DNA of 64,000 nucleotides from assembly GCA_030758115.1 (NCBI GenBank), contig JANREX010000039.1, positions 37,839 through 101,838 of the forward strand, read 5' to 3'. The number at the start of each line of letters is the position of its first letter. Within the stretch, counting starts at the first letter, position 1. The stretch is from Paracoccaceae bacterium (GTDB lineage Bacteria; Pseudomonadota; Alphaproteobacteria; Rhodobacterales; Rhodobacteraceae). Position numbers and translations under genes: made by a program. Positions 7,871 through 17,285 of the stretch are shown piece after piece. Under the pieces are notes generated by a model. That model made no database searches. It was not told the DNA's origin and saw nothing but the letters and a program-made list of their open reading frames with translations.

Positions 7871-9570
7871 CCCAGACCGCCGATATCGACCCGATCACCC
7901 TGGCTGTTCTGGCGGGTCGGATGGAGCAGATCGCCGACGAGATGGACGCGACCCTGTTCCGCGCGGCCTTCAACCCGATCATCGCCGAGGCGCATGACGC
8001 CAGCCACGGGCTGTATCATGCGGTCAGCGGCGACACGCTGGTGCAGGGCAAGTCGGGCCTGCCGATCTTCGTGGGTGTGATGTCCTTTGCCGTGAAGGCC
8101 GTGATCGACAAGGCGGCCGAGCATGGCGAGATCCGGGACGGCGATATCTACATCTTCAACGATGCGCATCTGGGCGGCACGCACCTGTCGGACATGCGGC
8201 TGGTGCGGCCCTATTTCCGCGATGGGGAGCTGTTCTGCTATCTCGCCTCGGTCGGGCATTGGCATGATGTGGGGGGCGCGGTTCCCGGCAACTACAACCC
8301 CGCCGCCACCGATGCCTTTCAGGAGGCGTTTGTGCTGCCCCCCGTGCGCCTTGCGCGGGGCGGCGAGGTGAATACCGACATCATCGACATCCTGATGCGC
8401 AACACCCGCCTGCCGCAATCGGCCATGGGCGATCTGAACGGGCAGTTGGGCGCGCTGGATCTGGGTGTGCGCCGGATGGACGAGCTGCTGGACGAATACG
8501 GCGCCGAGACCGTGCGTGCGGCGCTTGATGCCCTTGGTCACCGGGCCGAGGCGCTGATGCGCGCCGAACTGACCGCCCTGCCCGACGGGCGCTGGGAGGC
8601 GGTGGATTACCTGGACAATGACGGGATCACCGACGTGGCCCTGCCGATCAAGGTCGCGCTTGAGATCAAGGGCGACCGGATGGTTCTGGATTTTGCGGGC
8701 ACCGCGCCGCGCTGTGCGGGGCCGGTGAACATCGCGCTGCCCACGGCGGTGGCGACGGCCTATGTGGCGATCAAGCATATCTTTCCGGCCCTGCCCGCCA
8801 ATGCCGGTGTGATGCGGCCCATTGATGTGCGTATCCCCGAAGGATCCTTGCTGGCGGCCGAATTCCCCGCCCCCGTCGGCGGGTATACCGAAACGATCCT
8901 GCGCATGATCGACGTGATCTTTGCCGCCGCCGGGCAGGCCGCGCCCGACCGCGTGGTGGCCAATGCCTATGGCACGATCAACGCGCTGTCGATTGCGGGC
9001 AAGCGCAAGAACGGCCAGCCCTGGGTGATGTTCAGCTTTTACGGCGGCGGGCATGGCGGCTCGCCGGAAGGCGACGGGTTGAACCACGGCAACGCGCCGA
9101 TTTCCACCGCGACGATCCCGCCGATGGAGATTCTGGAAGCCGCCTATCCGGTGATGTTCCGCAAATGGGCGCTGCGCCCGGACAGCGCCGGGGCCGGTGC
9201 CCATCGCGGCGGTCTTGGGGCGGTCTACGAGATCGAAGTGCTGGAGGAGAACGGCGCCGAGGCCTTCCTGTTCGGAGAGCGTGGGCGTTTTGCCCCCAAG
9301 GGGGCCGCAGGCGGCGGCGAAGCCGCATTGAACGTCTTTTCCTACGAGCAGGCGGACGGCTGGCATCATCCGCCGCTGGCGTCGAAAATGCGCGGCATCA
9401 AGCTGGCGCAGGGTCAGGCCGTGCGGCTGGAAACACCCGGTGGCGGTGGCTATGGCAAGGCGGCGGATCGCGACCCCAAGGCCGTCGCGCATGACGTGGC
9501 GCTGGGACTGATCAGCGCGGATGAGGCCGACAAGGCCTATGGCGACGCATGGAAAGGGGTGCAGGCATGA
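7867..9570 (+). CDS. hyuB: Hydantoinase B / oxoprolinase beta-type subunit
   Basis: 567 residues, a full HyuB. Typical features are DPITLAVLAGRMEQIADEMDATLFRAAFNPIIAEAHDASHGLY at the N-terminus, the DIYIFNDAHLGGTHLSDMRLVRP block, GGYTETILRMIDV, the glycine-rich FSFYGGGHGGSPEGDG and the terminal ETPGGGGYGKAADRDP. With HyuA it forms an ATP-dependent amidohydrolase acting on cyclic amides (N-methylhydantoin, 5-oxoproline, caprolactam, N-methylpyrrolidone) or, in other branches, a carboxylase. It overlaps its neighbours by 4 bp on both sides, implying balanced synthesis. The substrate is not deducible. Confidence 0.92.
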   Translation: MTQTADIDPITLAVLAGRMEQIADEMDATLFRAAFNPIIAEAHDASHGLYHAVSGDTLVQGKSGLPIFVGVMSFAVKAVIDKAAEHGEIRDGDIYIFNDAHLGGTHLSDMRLVRPYFRDGELFCYLASVGHWHDVGGAVPGNYNPAATDAFQEAFVLPPVRLARGGEVNTDIIDILMRNTRLPQSAMGDLNGQLGALDLGVRRMDELLDEYGAETVRAALDALGHRAEALMRAELTALPDGRWEAVDYLDNDGITDVALPIKVALEIKGDRMVLDFAGTAPRCAGPVNIALPTAVATAYVAIKHIFPALPANAGVMRPIDVRIPEGSLLAAEFPAPVGGYTETILRMIDVIFAAAGQAAPDRVVANAYGTINALSIAGKRKNGQPWVMFSFYGGGHGGSPEGDGLNHGNAPISTATIPPMEILEAAYPVMFRKWALRPDSAGAGAHRGGLGAVYEIEVLEENGAEAFLFGERGRFAPKGAAGGGEAALNVFSYEQADGWHHPPLASKMRGIKLAQGQAVRLETPGGGGYGKAADRDPKAVAHDVALGLISADEADKAYGDAWKGVQA

Positions 9571-11645
9571 GCGAGGCAACAATCGCAGGCCGCATGATCG
9601 GCGTCGATGTGGGCGGCACCTTTACGGATGTCTTCGTGCTGGACGAGGCGGCGGGCACGGCCACTGTCGCCAAGGTGCCGACCACCCGCCCCGATCAGTC
9701 GGGCGGGTTCCTGGATGGCATCGGCCGCCAGGTGTCGGACCTGTCCACGGTGGCGGTGGTGGTGCATGGCACCACGGCCGGCACCAACGCGCTGCTGGAA
9801 CGCAAGGGCGCAAGGATCGGCGTGATCACCACAGAAGGGCTGCGCGACGTGCTGGAAATGCGCCGCCGCGACCGGCCCCGCACATGGGGCCTGCGCGGGG
9901 ATTTCACGCCCGTTGTGCCGCGCGACCTGCGCCTTGAGGTGCCTGAACGCACGCTGGCCGATGGCACGATCCGCACGCCCGTCGATCTGGACGCGGTGCG
10001 GGCGGCGGCGCAAACCCTTCTGGATCAGGGCTGCGCGGCCGTGGCGGTGATGTTCGCCAACGCCTATGCCAACCCCGCCAACGAGGCGGCGGCGGTCGCG
10101 GCGATCCGCGAGATCTGGCCGAACCCGCATGTTTCGGCCTCGTCCGAGATCCTGCCCGAGATCCGCGAGTTCGAACGGTTCTCGACCACCGCGCTGAACG
10201 CCTATCTGCAACCCGAGGTCTCGGGCTACCTCGACCGTCTGGAAACCGCGCTGAAGCAAGGCGGTTTCGGCGGCGAGTTCATGATCGTGCAATCCAATGG
10301 CGGTGTGATGGCGGTGGATACCGCCTGCCGTCTGCCGGTGCGCACGGCGCTGTCGGGGCCTGCGGCGGGGGTGATCGCGGCGGCCTATATCGCGCAGACC
10401 GCCGGTTTTCCCGATGTGATCACCGGCGACATGGGCGGCACCAGCTTTGACGTGTCGCTGATTGCGGGCGGGCAGTCGATGCTGTCGCCGCAAACCTCGA
10501 TCGACTTCGGGATGGTCGTGCGCTCGCCGATGATCGAGATCACGACGATCGGCGCGGGCGGCGGGTCGATTGCATGGGTCGACAAGGGCGGCTTGCTGAT
10601 GATCGGGCCGGAAAGCGCCGGGTCCAACCCCGGTCCGGTGGCTTACGGCCTTGGCAACACGCGCCCCACGGTGACGGATGCCAATGTGGTGCTGGGCCGG
10701 ATCGACCCGGACAATCCCATCGGCGGCAAGCTGACGCGGCTGGATGTGGAAGCGGCGGCACGCGCGATTGACGAACATGTGGGCCAGCCCCTGGGCCTGT
10801 CCACGCTGGCGGCGGCGGAGGCGATCCTGCGGGTCGCCAACAGCCGCATGGCGGGGGCGATCCGCCTGGTCAGCATCGAACGGGGGTTTGATCCAAAACG
10901 CTTTGCCTTCATGCCTTTCGGCGGTGGCGGCGCGCTGCATTCCGGCGCGATGCTGGCGGATGTGGGATTGGCGCGGGCAATCGTGCCGCGCTATCCCGGC
11001 GTCACCTCGGCCATGGGCTGCGTGATCGCCGACATGCGGCAGGATTTCGTGCAGACGATCAACGCCATGGTGGACGGTCTGGACGAGGCCGCGCTGGCCG
11101 GGTTCATGCAATCGCATATGGAGCAGGGTCTGGCGATGCTGGACGCGGCCCAGACACGGTTCGAGGCGCGCGAGACCCGGTTCGAGCTGGACATGGCCTA
11201 TGTCGGGCAGACCCATACCGTTGCCGTGCCGCTGCCCGTGACCATCACGGAAGGTCGCGTGGTGCCGCCCACCCGCGCCCAGATCGCCGAGGCGTTCGAT
11301 GCGGCCTACAAGGCAACCTATGGCCGGTTGCTGCCCAAGGGCGCGCGGCGCGTGATGAACCTGCGCTCGGCGGTGACAGGGCGGCGACCGAAGTTCGACC
11401 TTGCCACCCTGGCCCCGCGCGGGACCGGCACGGCAGAGCAGGCGCGCAAGGGCACGCGTGCCGTGCATTTCGGGGATCAGTGGCATGACACCGCCATCTA
11501 CAACCGGCTGGACCTGCCGGTGGGCGCGGTGATTCACGGCCCCGCCATTCTGGAACAGCCCGACACAACGGTGTTGATCGAACCGGGCCTGACCGGCACG
11601 GTGGACGCCTTTGGCAACACCATCATCACACGGCAGGAGGCTTGA
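9567..11645 (+). CDS. hyuA: Hydantoinase A / N-methylhydantoinase ATP-dependent subunit
   Basis: Start ATG at 9567 overlaps the hyuB stop, giving 692 residues. The nucleotide-binding signature IGVDVGGTFTDVFVLDE sits near residues 12-28; HGTTAGTNALLERKGARIGVITT, the FMIVQSNGGVMAVDTA segment, SGPAAGVIAAAY and TGDMGGTSFDVSLI are family landmarks, and GGGGALHSGAMLADVG lies near the C-terminal third. HyuA binds ATP and phosphorylates the cyclic amide so that it can be hydrolysed with HyuB. Context (LeuCD, lyase) suggests a cyclic imide or lactam whose opening yields a dicarboxylic half-amide. Confidence 0.92.
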   Translation: MSEATIAGRMIGVDVGGTFTDVFVLDEAAGTATVAKVPTTRPDQSGGFLDGIGRQVSDLSTVAVVVHGTTAGTNALLERKGARIGVITTEGLRDVLEMRRRDRPRTWGLRGDFTPVVPRDLRLEVPERTLADGTIRTPVDLDAVRAAAQTLLDQGCAAVAVMFANAYANPANEAAAVAAIREIWPNPHVSASSEILPEIREFERFSTTALNAYLQPEVSGYLDRLETALKQGGFGGEFMIVQSNGGVMAVDTACRLPVRTALSGPAAGVIAAAYIAQTAGFPDVITGDMGGTSFDVSLIAGGQSMLSPQTSIDFGMVVRSPMIEITTIGAGGGSIAWVDKGGLLMIGPESAGSNPGPVAYGLGNTRPTVTDANVVLGRIDPDNPIGGKLTRLDVEAAARAIDEHVGQPLGLSTLAAAEAILRVANSRMAGAIRLVSIERGFDPKRFAFMPFGGGGALHSGAMLADVGLARAIVPRYPGVTSAMGCVIADMRQDFVQTINAMVDGLDEAALAGFMQSHMEQGLAMLDAAQTRFEARETRFELDMAYVGQTHTVAVPLPVTITEGRVVPPTRAQIAEAFDAAYKATYGRLLPKGARRVMNLRSAVTGRRPKFDLATLAPRGTGTAEQARKGTRAVHFGDQWHDTAIYNRLDLPVGAVIHGPAILEQPDTTVLIEPGLTGTVDAFGNTIITRQEA

Positions 11646-11648
11646 GCC

Positions 11649-12269
11649 ATGGGCGCATTGACCACCATTGACCCGAAACGCACGGCCCTTCTGACCATCG
11701 ACCTGCAAAACGACTTTCTGCATCCCGAGGGGGCCTACGGTCGCGCGGGGCAAGGATCGGATGCGATCAAGGCCCTGCCCGCCCGCGTGGCCCCGGTGCG
11801 CGACGCGCTGCGCGCCAAGGGCGGCACCTATGTGTCGGCGCAGTTCACGCTGGTCCCCGGACCGGGGGGCGCGCCCCTGATCGCGCCGCATCTGAAACAA
11901 CTGCGCCCCTTCCTGACCAAGGGCGACTTTGCCCCCGGCGGTTTTGGCCACAGCCTGGTGGATGCGCTGGCCCCTGCGGATTACACCATTGAAAAGGTGG
12001 CCTATTCCGCCTTCTACCAAACCCGGCTGGAATATATCCTGCGCGCTTTGGGGATTGATACGCTGATCGTCGGCGGGATCGTCACCAATGGCGGGGTGGC
12101 CAGCACCCTGCGCGACGCACATCTGCGCAACATCGAGACGATCATGCTGTCGGATGGCTGCGCCGCCTTCAAGCCCGAGGTGCATGACGCCACGCTGATT
12201 TCGCTGGGCACGGTCACCCATGTGATGACCTGCGCCGAGACCATCGCCCTGCTGGAGGGCGCGGCATGA
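11649..12269 (+). CDS. Isochorismatase-fold hydrolase lacking the usual catalytic cysteine
   Basis: 206 residues with the isochorismatase fold: LLTIDLQNDF (D18), IEKVAYSAFYQT (K116) and GGIVTNGGVASTLRDAHLRNI. In amidases of this family (maleamate amidase, RutB, nicotinamidase) the TNxCV position holds the nucleophilic Cys; here it is Gly149. True isochorismatases such as EntB and PhzD also lack the Cys, so the protein may hydrolyse another bond, use water directly, or be a non-catalytic partner. It follows hyuA by 3 bp and overlaps the lyase gene by 4 bp, so it belongs to the pathway. Half-amide hydrolysis would be the simplest role by context but is weakened by the missing Cys. Confidence 0.85.
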   Translation: MGALTTIDPKRTALLTIDLQNDFLHPEGAYGRAGQGSDAIKALPARVAPVRDALRAKGGTYVSAQFTLVPGPGGAPLIAPHLKQLRPFLTKGDFAPGGFGHSLVDALAPADYTIEKVAYSAFYQTRLEYILRALGIDTLIVGGIVTNGGVASTLRDAHLRNIETIMLSDGCAAFKPEVHDATLISLGTVTHVMTCAETIALLEGAA

Positions 12270-13135
12270 GCCTGCGCGCGCGGCTGACCGCCCCCGAGAT
12301 CCTGATCGCCCCCGGCGTCTATGACGGGCTGACCGCCACGCTGGCCGAACAGGCCGGGTTCGAGGCGCTGTATCTGTCGGGTGCCGCTGTCGCCTATACG
12401 CGGCTGGGGCGGCCCGATATCGGCCTGACCTCGGTATCGGAAATGGCCGATACGATGGCGCTGATCCGGGACCGGACGGCCCTGCCGGTGATCATCGACG
12501 CCGATACGGGCTTTGGCAATGCGCTGAACGCGCAGCGGACCATGCGGGTCTATGAACGTGCCGGGGCCTCGGCCTTGCAGGTCGAGGATCAGACATACCC
12601 GAAGCGCTGCGGGCATCTGGCAGACAAATCCCTGATCTCGAAGCAGGAAATGGCCGGCAAGATCGCCGCCATGGCCGATGCGCGCGCGCATGATGCCACG
12701 CTGATCATCGCACGCACCGATGCGATCGCGGTCGAGGGGTTTGATGCCGCGATGGACCGGGCCGATGCCTATGTGCAGGCCGGGGCGGATGTGCTGTTCA
12801 TCGAGGCGCCGCGCACAGGCGAGGAGTTGGCGACCATCGCGCAGACGTTTCAGGGGCGTGTGCCGCTGCTGGCCAATATGGTCGAGGGGGGACATACGCC
12901 CATCACCTCGGCGACTGATCTTCAGGCGCTTGGCTTTGACATCGTGATCTTTCCGGGCGGGATCGTGCGGGCGCTGGCGCGCACCGCGCAGGATTACTAC
13001 GCCAGCCTGCGCACCAACGGGTCAAACACGCCCTTTGCAGACCGGATGTTCGATTTCGACGGGCTGAATGCCTGCATCGGCACGCCCGAGATGCTGGCCA
13101 TGGGCCAGCGCTTCGACGGGCAGGACAAGGGATAA
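12266..13135 (+). CDS. Isocitrate lyase/PEP mutase family carbon-carbon lyase
   Basis: 289 residues forming a TIM barrel of the ICL/PEP-mutase family. The loop YPKRCGHLADKSLIS carries the K-R-C-G-H motif (113-117) with catalytic Cys115, the mark of true lyases (methylisocitrate lyase, 2,3-dimethylmalate lyase). Metal and substrate loops are IIDADTGFGNALNAQRT and QVEDQ, with VEGGHTP near residue 207. Expected chemistry is retro-Claisen cleavage of a substituted malate to pyruvate or glyoxylate plus a carboxylate. Paired with a LeuCD-type hydratase this recalls the dimethylmaleate hydratase/dimethylmalate lyase end of anaerobic nicotinate degradation. The precise substrate is inference. Confidence 0.88.
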   Translation: MSLRARLTAPEILIAPGVYDGLTATLAEQAGFEALYLSGAAVAYTRLGRPDIGLTSVSEMADTMALIRDRTALPVIIDADTGFGNALNAQRTMRVYERAGASALQVEDQTYPKRCGHLADKSLISKQEMAGKIAAMADARAHDATLIIARTDAIAVEGFDAAMDRADAYVQAGADVLFIEAPRTGEELATIAQTFQGRVPLLANMVEGGHTPITSATDLQALGFDIVIFPGGIVRALARTAQDYYASLRTNGSNTPFADRMFDFDGLNACIGTPEMLAMGQRFDGQDKG

Positions 13136-13138
13136 GTC

Positions 13139-14506
13139 ATGACCATTGCCCCCAGTCCCGCCACGGGTTTCGATCTTGAGGTGCAGACCCTGATCATAGG
13201 TGCGGGGGCCTGCGGCATGGTCGCGGCACTTGCCGCGCAGGAGGCCGGGCAAGAGGTGCTGGTGATCGAGGCCGATCCCCTGCCGCGCGGATCAACCGCC
13301 CTGTCCGCCGGGCTGATCCCCGCGGCGGGCACGTCGTTTCAGGCGGCGGCAGGGATCACCGATGATGCGACGCTCTTTGCCGCCGATATCCAGCGCAAGG
13401 CACATGACGAAAACGACCCCGCGCTTGTCGATGCCCTGGCCAAAGGCTCTGGCCCCGCGATCGACTGGCTGGCGGCGCGGTTCGGGCTGCCCTTTTCGGT
13501 CGTGACGGATTTCGACTATCCCGGACATTCGCGGCGCCGCATGCACGGCCTGCCCACGCGGTCGGGCGCGGAACTGGTGGACCGGTTGCGCCAGACCTGC
13601 GAGGCGGAAGGCATCGACATCATCTGCGAGCGCCGCGCGACGGTCCTGCATCACGAAGGCCGGACAATCACCGGCGTCACCGTCGCCCTGCCCGATGGCA
13701 GCACGGAAACCATCGGCTGCGCGCGCCTGATCCTGGCCTGCAACGGCTATGGCGGCAACCGGGCCATGGTGGCGGAACATATGCCCGCGATCAGCGATGC
13801 GCTGTGGTTCGGGCATGACGGCAACCGCGGCGAGGCGGTTCTGTGGGGGCAGTCGCTGGGCGCGCGCACGCGGCACCTGGGGGCCTACCAGGGGCATGGC
13901 AATGTCGCCCATCCGCATGGCATCCTGATCACATGGGCGGTGATCACCGAGGGCGGCGTGCAGGTGAACCTTGAGGGCCGCCGCTTCTGGAACGAGGCGC
14001 AAGGCTATTCCGAAGCCGCCCGCGCCGTGATGGGCCAGCCACAGGGACAGGCCTGGGCTATTTTCGATAGGCGCATTGCGGGGATTGCCCGGCAATTCGC
14101 CGATTTCCAGGCCGCCGAGGCGCAAGGTGCCGTCAAGACGGCTGACACGGTTGCAACCCTGGCCGAGGTCACGGGCCTGCCCGCGGATGCGCTGGCCGAT
14201 ACATTGGCGACGATCCCCGATGGCGGCACCGATGCCTTTGGGCGGAGCTTTGCAACCCCGCCCCTGGCCCCCCCCTATGCGGCCGTGCGCGTGACCGGGG
14301 CACTGTTTCATACGCAGGGCGGGCTGGACGTGACCGCAACGGGCCGCGTACGCCATCAGGACGGCACAATGTTTCCCAATCTGCATGCGGCGGGCGGCGC
14401 CGCCTGCGGCGTGTCGGGGACGGCCGACAGCGGCTATCTGTCAGGAAACGGGTTACTGAGCGCGGTCGTCCTGGGGCGTGCCGCCGGGGCGGACTGGCCC
14501 GCGTGA
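13139..14506 (+). CDS. FAD-dependent fumarate reductase/succinate dehydrogenase-like flavoprotein
   Basis: 455 residues. The FAD dinucleotide motif TLIIGAGACGMVAALAAQEAG is at about 17-37, followed by LPRGSTALSAGLIPAAGT, the NGYGGNRAMVAEHMP region and a C-terminal FAD-binding segment AAGGAACGVSGTADSGYLSGNGLLSAVVLGR split across residues 417-450. This is the soluble FrdA/urocanate-reductase/ketosteroid-dehydrogenase superfamily, which reduces or introduces C=C bonds alpha-beta to a carbonyl. It is the last gene of the rightward operon, 3 bp after the lyase gene. It could saturate or desaturate a pathway dicarboxylate or ring. No heme or membrane domain is present. Confidence 0.87.
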   Translation: MTIAPSPATGFDLEVQTLIIGAGACGMVAALAAQEAGQEVLVIEADPLPRGSTALSAGLIPAAGTSFQAAAGITDDATLFAADIQRKAHDENDPALVDALAKGSGPAIDWLAARFGLPFSVVTDFDYPGHSRRRMHGLPTRSGAELVDRLRQTCEAEGIDIICERRATVLHHEGRTITGVTVALPDGSTETIGCARLILACNGYGGNRAMVAEHMPAISDALWFGHDGNRGEAVLWGQSLGARTRHLGAYQGHGNVAHPHGILITWAVITEGGVQVNLEGRRFWNEAQGYSEAARAVMGQPQGQAWAIFDRRIAGIARQFADFQAAEAQGAVKTADTVATLAEVTGLPADALADTLATIPDGGTDAFGRSFATPPLAPPYAAVRVTGALFHTQGGLDVTATGRVRHQDGTMFPNLHAAGGAACGVSGTADSGYLSGNGLLSAVVLGRAAGADWPA

Positions 14507-14641
14507 CAACGGGGCATTTCGCGGGCCATCTGCCATGTTTGCAGGCATCCGCCCGGTTTCGCTGCGCCGCAGCGCGACATTTCGCCGTTGATCATATCTC
14601 TGTCATTGCGGGAATCACGGGTGCAGCGTAGGCCGCAAGAC

Positions 14642-15196
14642 ATGAGCACACGCGCCCGCCTGACACGACCCGACTGGCTGCTGGCCGGCTTTCAGGCCCT
14701 GGCAGAGTCCGGACCCGTCGCGCTGAAGGCCGAACCGATGGCCCGGCGGCTGGGCACCACCAAGGGTTCGTTCTACTGGCATTTCGCGGATGTGCCGGAT
14801 TTTCACCGTCAGATGCTGGCACTTTGGGCCGAAGGGGCGCTGGACCATATACCGGCCCTTCTTGCCGATCAGCCGACGCCGGTTGCGCGTCTGCGCCGGC
14901 TGGGACAGGTCGTGGCCGGTGGCGGTCATCCGGTTCTGGGCGATCTGACTGTGGAACCCGCGATCCGCGCCTGGGCCCGCGAGGACACAACCGTCGCCGA
15001 GGTGCTGGCGCGCGTCGATACCGCCCGCATGGGGCATGTGCAGCAGCTTCTGACCGAGGTCGAGATCACCAACCCCGAGATGGCCCGCATCATCTATGCG
15101 GCCCATGTGGGCATGCAGGATCTGGCTGCCCGTGACGGTCGCGACAATGCAGGCCCGATGGGCTCGCTGGTCGACCTGGTGCTGGCGCTGCGGTGA
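14642..15196 (+). CDS. TetR family transcriptional regulator
   Basis: With the ATG at 14642 (MSTRARLTRPDWLLAGFQAL) the product has 184 residues. The N-terminal HTH includes LKAEPMARRLGTTKGSFYWHFADVPDFHRQML (about residues 26-57), the classic TetR recognition helix with the GSFYWHF end. The remaining helices form a divergent ligand-binding domain. It stands 135 bp after the flavoprotein gene and converges on recO. It may regulate the catabolic island or an unlinked target. Confidence 0.87.
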   Translation: MSTRARLTRPDWLLAGFQALAESGPVALKAEPMARRLGTTKGSFYWHFADVPDFHRQMLALWAEGALDHIPALLADQPTPVARLRRLGQVVAGGGHPVLGDLTVEPAIRAWAREDTTVAEVLARVDTARMGHVQQLLTEVEITNPEMARIIYAAHVGMQDLAARDGRDNAGPMGSLVDLVLALR

Positions 15197-15203
15197 TCCC
15201 GCC

Positions 15204-15941
15204 CTAGCCCTGCGCGCTGCGCCTGGCGAATGCATCCACAAAACGCTGACGCGCCTCGGGCAAGGGCTTGTTGCCCATGGCGGGCGCCAGGCGTTCGCGC
15301 AGGAAATGGCCGGTTGTGCGAAAACCTTCGGCAATCTCGTGATCGGGGGCGGGGCCATGCCCCATCAGGCAGGGCGGCAGAGGCAGCAAGCGATCCGCCC
15401 AGTCACCCGCACCCGCCCGCGACACCGCGCGCCCCGTGCGCGGCGACACATAACTCAGGTCATTGGCCCCATGCCCCAGCACCGCGCAGGTGCTCAGGTC
15501 CAGGCCGAACCCGGCCTCTTCCAGCAGCGCCAGTTCCCATTGCAGATAGGCCAGCGGCCACAGGTCCTGGTCCCCCAGCAGATCCAGAAGCGCCTCGCTG
15601 CGGGCATAAAGCACGGGATGGCCTTCCCGTTCGGGCAGCGCGAACAGCAGCAATGCGGTGACCGCGTTCAGCCCCGCCAGGGCCTGCCTGTCGGACAGGG
15701 CCGCCGCCGCGCGGCTGCGCAGGGGTTCGACGGTGTAGCTGCCGATGTGATCTTCCAGTCGCGCGCGCCAGGTCACGTCAAGCTGCGCGCCCGGCTGCAG
15801 GATCGGTGCGATCTTGCGACTGGCCCCGCCCCGCACCACGCCGGCATGGCGGCCATGTTCGCGCGTGAATACCTCGATGATGGCCGCGGATTCCCCGTGC
15901 CGCCTGCTGCTCAGCAATATTCCCTGATCGCGCCAGTCCAT
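15204..15941 (-). CDS. recO: DNA repair protein RecO
   Basis: With the ATG at 15941 ([25 protein letters not shown]) this encodes 245 residues. The N-terminal OB fold (1-80) and the following helical domain fit RecO, which loads RecA at gaps with RecR and anneals SsbA-coated strands. A GTG 15 bp upstream is an alternative start. It closes the leftward lepB-rnc-era-DUF1491-recO block typical of Rhodobacterales. Confidence 0.92.
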   Translation of the reverse strand: MDWRDQGILLSSRRHGESAAIIEVFTREHGRHAGVVRGGASRKIAPILQPGAQLDVTWRARLEDHIGSYTVEPLRSRAAAALSDRQALAGLNAVTALLLFALPEREGHPVLYARSEALLDLLGDQDLWPLAYLQWELALLEEAGFGLDLSTCAVLGHGANDLSYVSPRTGRAVSRAGAGDWADRLLPLPPCLMGHGPAPDHEIAEGFRTTGHFLRERLAPAMGNKPLPEARQRFVDAFARRSAQG

Positions 15942-15987
15942 GGTGTCACTATCCACGCGGGCGCTTGTGGGACAAGGGCAGATTGGG

Positions 15988-16323
15988 TCAGTCCGCCAAC
16001 CCCGGCTCGTCCAGCAGGTGGCGGCCCTGCCGATCCTCGACCTCGATCACCCACAGATCACGGTCACGCGCCCGCTGCCGACGCAGGGCGTCATCCACCT
16101 CGGCCTCGTCGCCCTCGGCCAGAACCACCCAGGCGCGCGCGCCCGACATCAGATCGAAGGATCGCTGAAACGCGACAGCACGCCCATCCAGCGTATTCAG
16201 CTTGACCAGGACCGCACCGGCACTGTCATCGCCATGGGCCACCACGAAGGCCGCGATATCCGCAAGGCGCAGCCGCGCCAGATAGGCCGATACCCAAAAA
16301 CTTGCGGTCAAGCGATCCGACAC
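15988..16323 (-). CDS. DUF1491 family protein
   Basis: A 111-residue soluble protein, [33 protein letters not shown] at the start and [21 protein letters not shown] at the end. It matches what I know of the alphaproteobacterial DUF1491 family, usually found between era and recO as here. No catalytic motif is visible and the function is unknown. Conserved position suggests a link to RNA or DNA metabolism, but that is only association. Confidence 0.82.
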   Translation of the reverse strand: MSDRLTASFWVSAYLARLRLADIAAFVVAHGDDSAGAVLVKLNTLDGRAVAFQRSFDLMSGARAWVVLAEGDEAEVDDALRRQRARDRDLWVIEVEDRQGRHLLDEPGLAD

Positions 16324-16379
16324 GGCACGCCCCCTGCTTCATCGTTCCACAAATACTCAATCCGCGGCGGCGCGCCGGC

Positions 16380-17285
16380 TCAGGCGTTCCCGTCCTTGAA
16401 ATCCAGCCCCATCTCGGAATAGCGCTCGGCCTCGTCCAGCCAGCCCGAGCGCACCTTGACCTGCAGGAACAGATGCACCTTGCGGCCCAGGAATTCCTCC
16501 ATCTCGGCGCGGGCGGCCTGGCCCACGGCCTTGATGGTTTCGCCCTTGTTGCCCAGCACGATGCCCTTGTGCCCGTCACGGATCACATAGATCACCTGGT
16601 CTATGCGGGCAGAGCCGTCCTTGCGCTCTTCCCAGTTCTCGGTCTCGACCGTCAACTGGTAGGGCAGTTCCTGATGCAGGCGCAGGGTCAGTTTTTCGCG
16701 CGTCATTTCGGCGGCGATCATCCGCATCGGCAGATCGGCGATCTGATCCTCGGGGTAGAGCCACGGACTCTCGGGCAATTCGCCCGCCAGCCATTCGCGC
16801 AGGTCCTGCACGCCATGTCCGCGTTCGGCCGAGATCAGGAAGGTCTTCACGAAAGGATAGCGTTCGTTCAGATCCTTGGTCAGCGCCAGAAGCGCCTCGG
16901 ATTTCACCCGGTCGATCTTGTTGATCGCCAGCGCCACGGGACGGTCCTTGCCGATGCCTTGCAGACCTTCCAGGATCCGCACCACGCCATCGGTGACGCC
17001 GCGATGCGCCTCGACCAGCAGCACGACGATATCGGCATCCGCCGCCCCGCCCCAGGCCGCAGCCACCATGGCGCGGTCCAGCCGGCGACGCGGCGTGAAC
17101 AGGCCCGGCGTGTCGACAAAGACGATCTGCGCATCGCCTTCCATGGCGACCCCGCGGATACGGGCGCGGGTGGTCTGCACCTTGTGGGTGACGATCGAGA
17201 CCTTGGCCCCCACCATCCGGTTCAGAAGCGTTGATTTGCCTGCGTTCGGCTCGCCGATCAGGGCCACGAATCCTGCGCGTGTCAT
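16380..17285 (-). CDS. era: GTPase Era
   Basis: 301 residues, full length. G-motifs are visible: G1 [11 protein letters not shown] (about 11-21), G3 DTPG, and G4 NKIDRV (about 125). The C-terminal KH domain includes [37 protein letters not shown]. Era binds the 3' end of 16S rRNA and assists assembly of the 30S subunit. The start overlaps the rnc stop by 4 bp, so the two are coupled. Confidence 0.96.
   Translation of the reverse strand: MTRAGFVALIGEPNAGKSTLLNRMVGAKVSIVTHKVQTTRARIRGVAMEGDAQIVFVDTPGLFTPRRRLDRAMVAAAWGGAADADIVVLLVEAHRGVTDGVVRILEGLQGIGKDRPVALAINKIDRVKSEALLALTKDLNERYPFVKTFLISAERGHGVQDLREWLAGELPESPWLYPEDQIADLPMRMIAAEMTREKLTLRLHQELPYQLTVETENWEERKDGSARIDQVIYVIRDGHKGIVLGNKGETIKAVGQAARAEMEEFLGRKVHLFLQVKVRSGWLDEAERYSEMGLDFKDGNA

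Noticed and set aside
9537..12221. 894-codon open frame on the minus strand, and a 617-codon one at 7729-9582
   Set aside because: Both lie antisense to hyuB, hyuA and the isochorismatase gene, encode low-complexity Gly/Arg/His-rich text, and match no family; they are products of high-GC codon bias.
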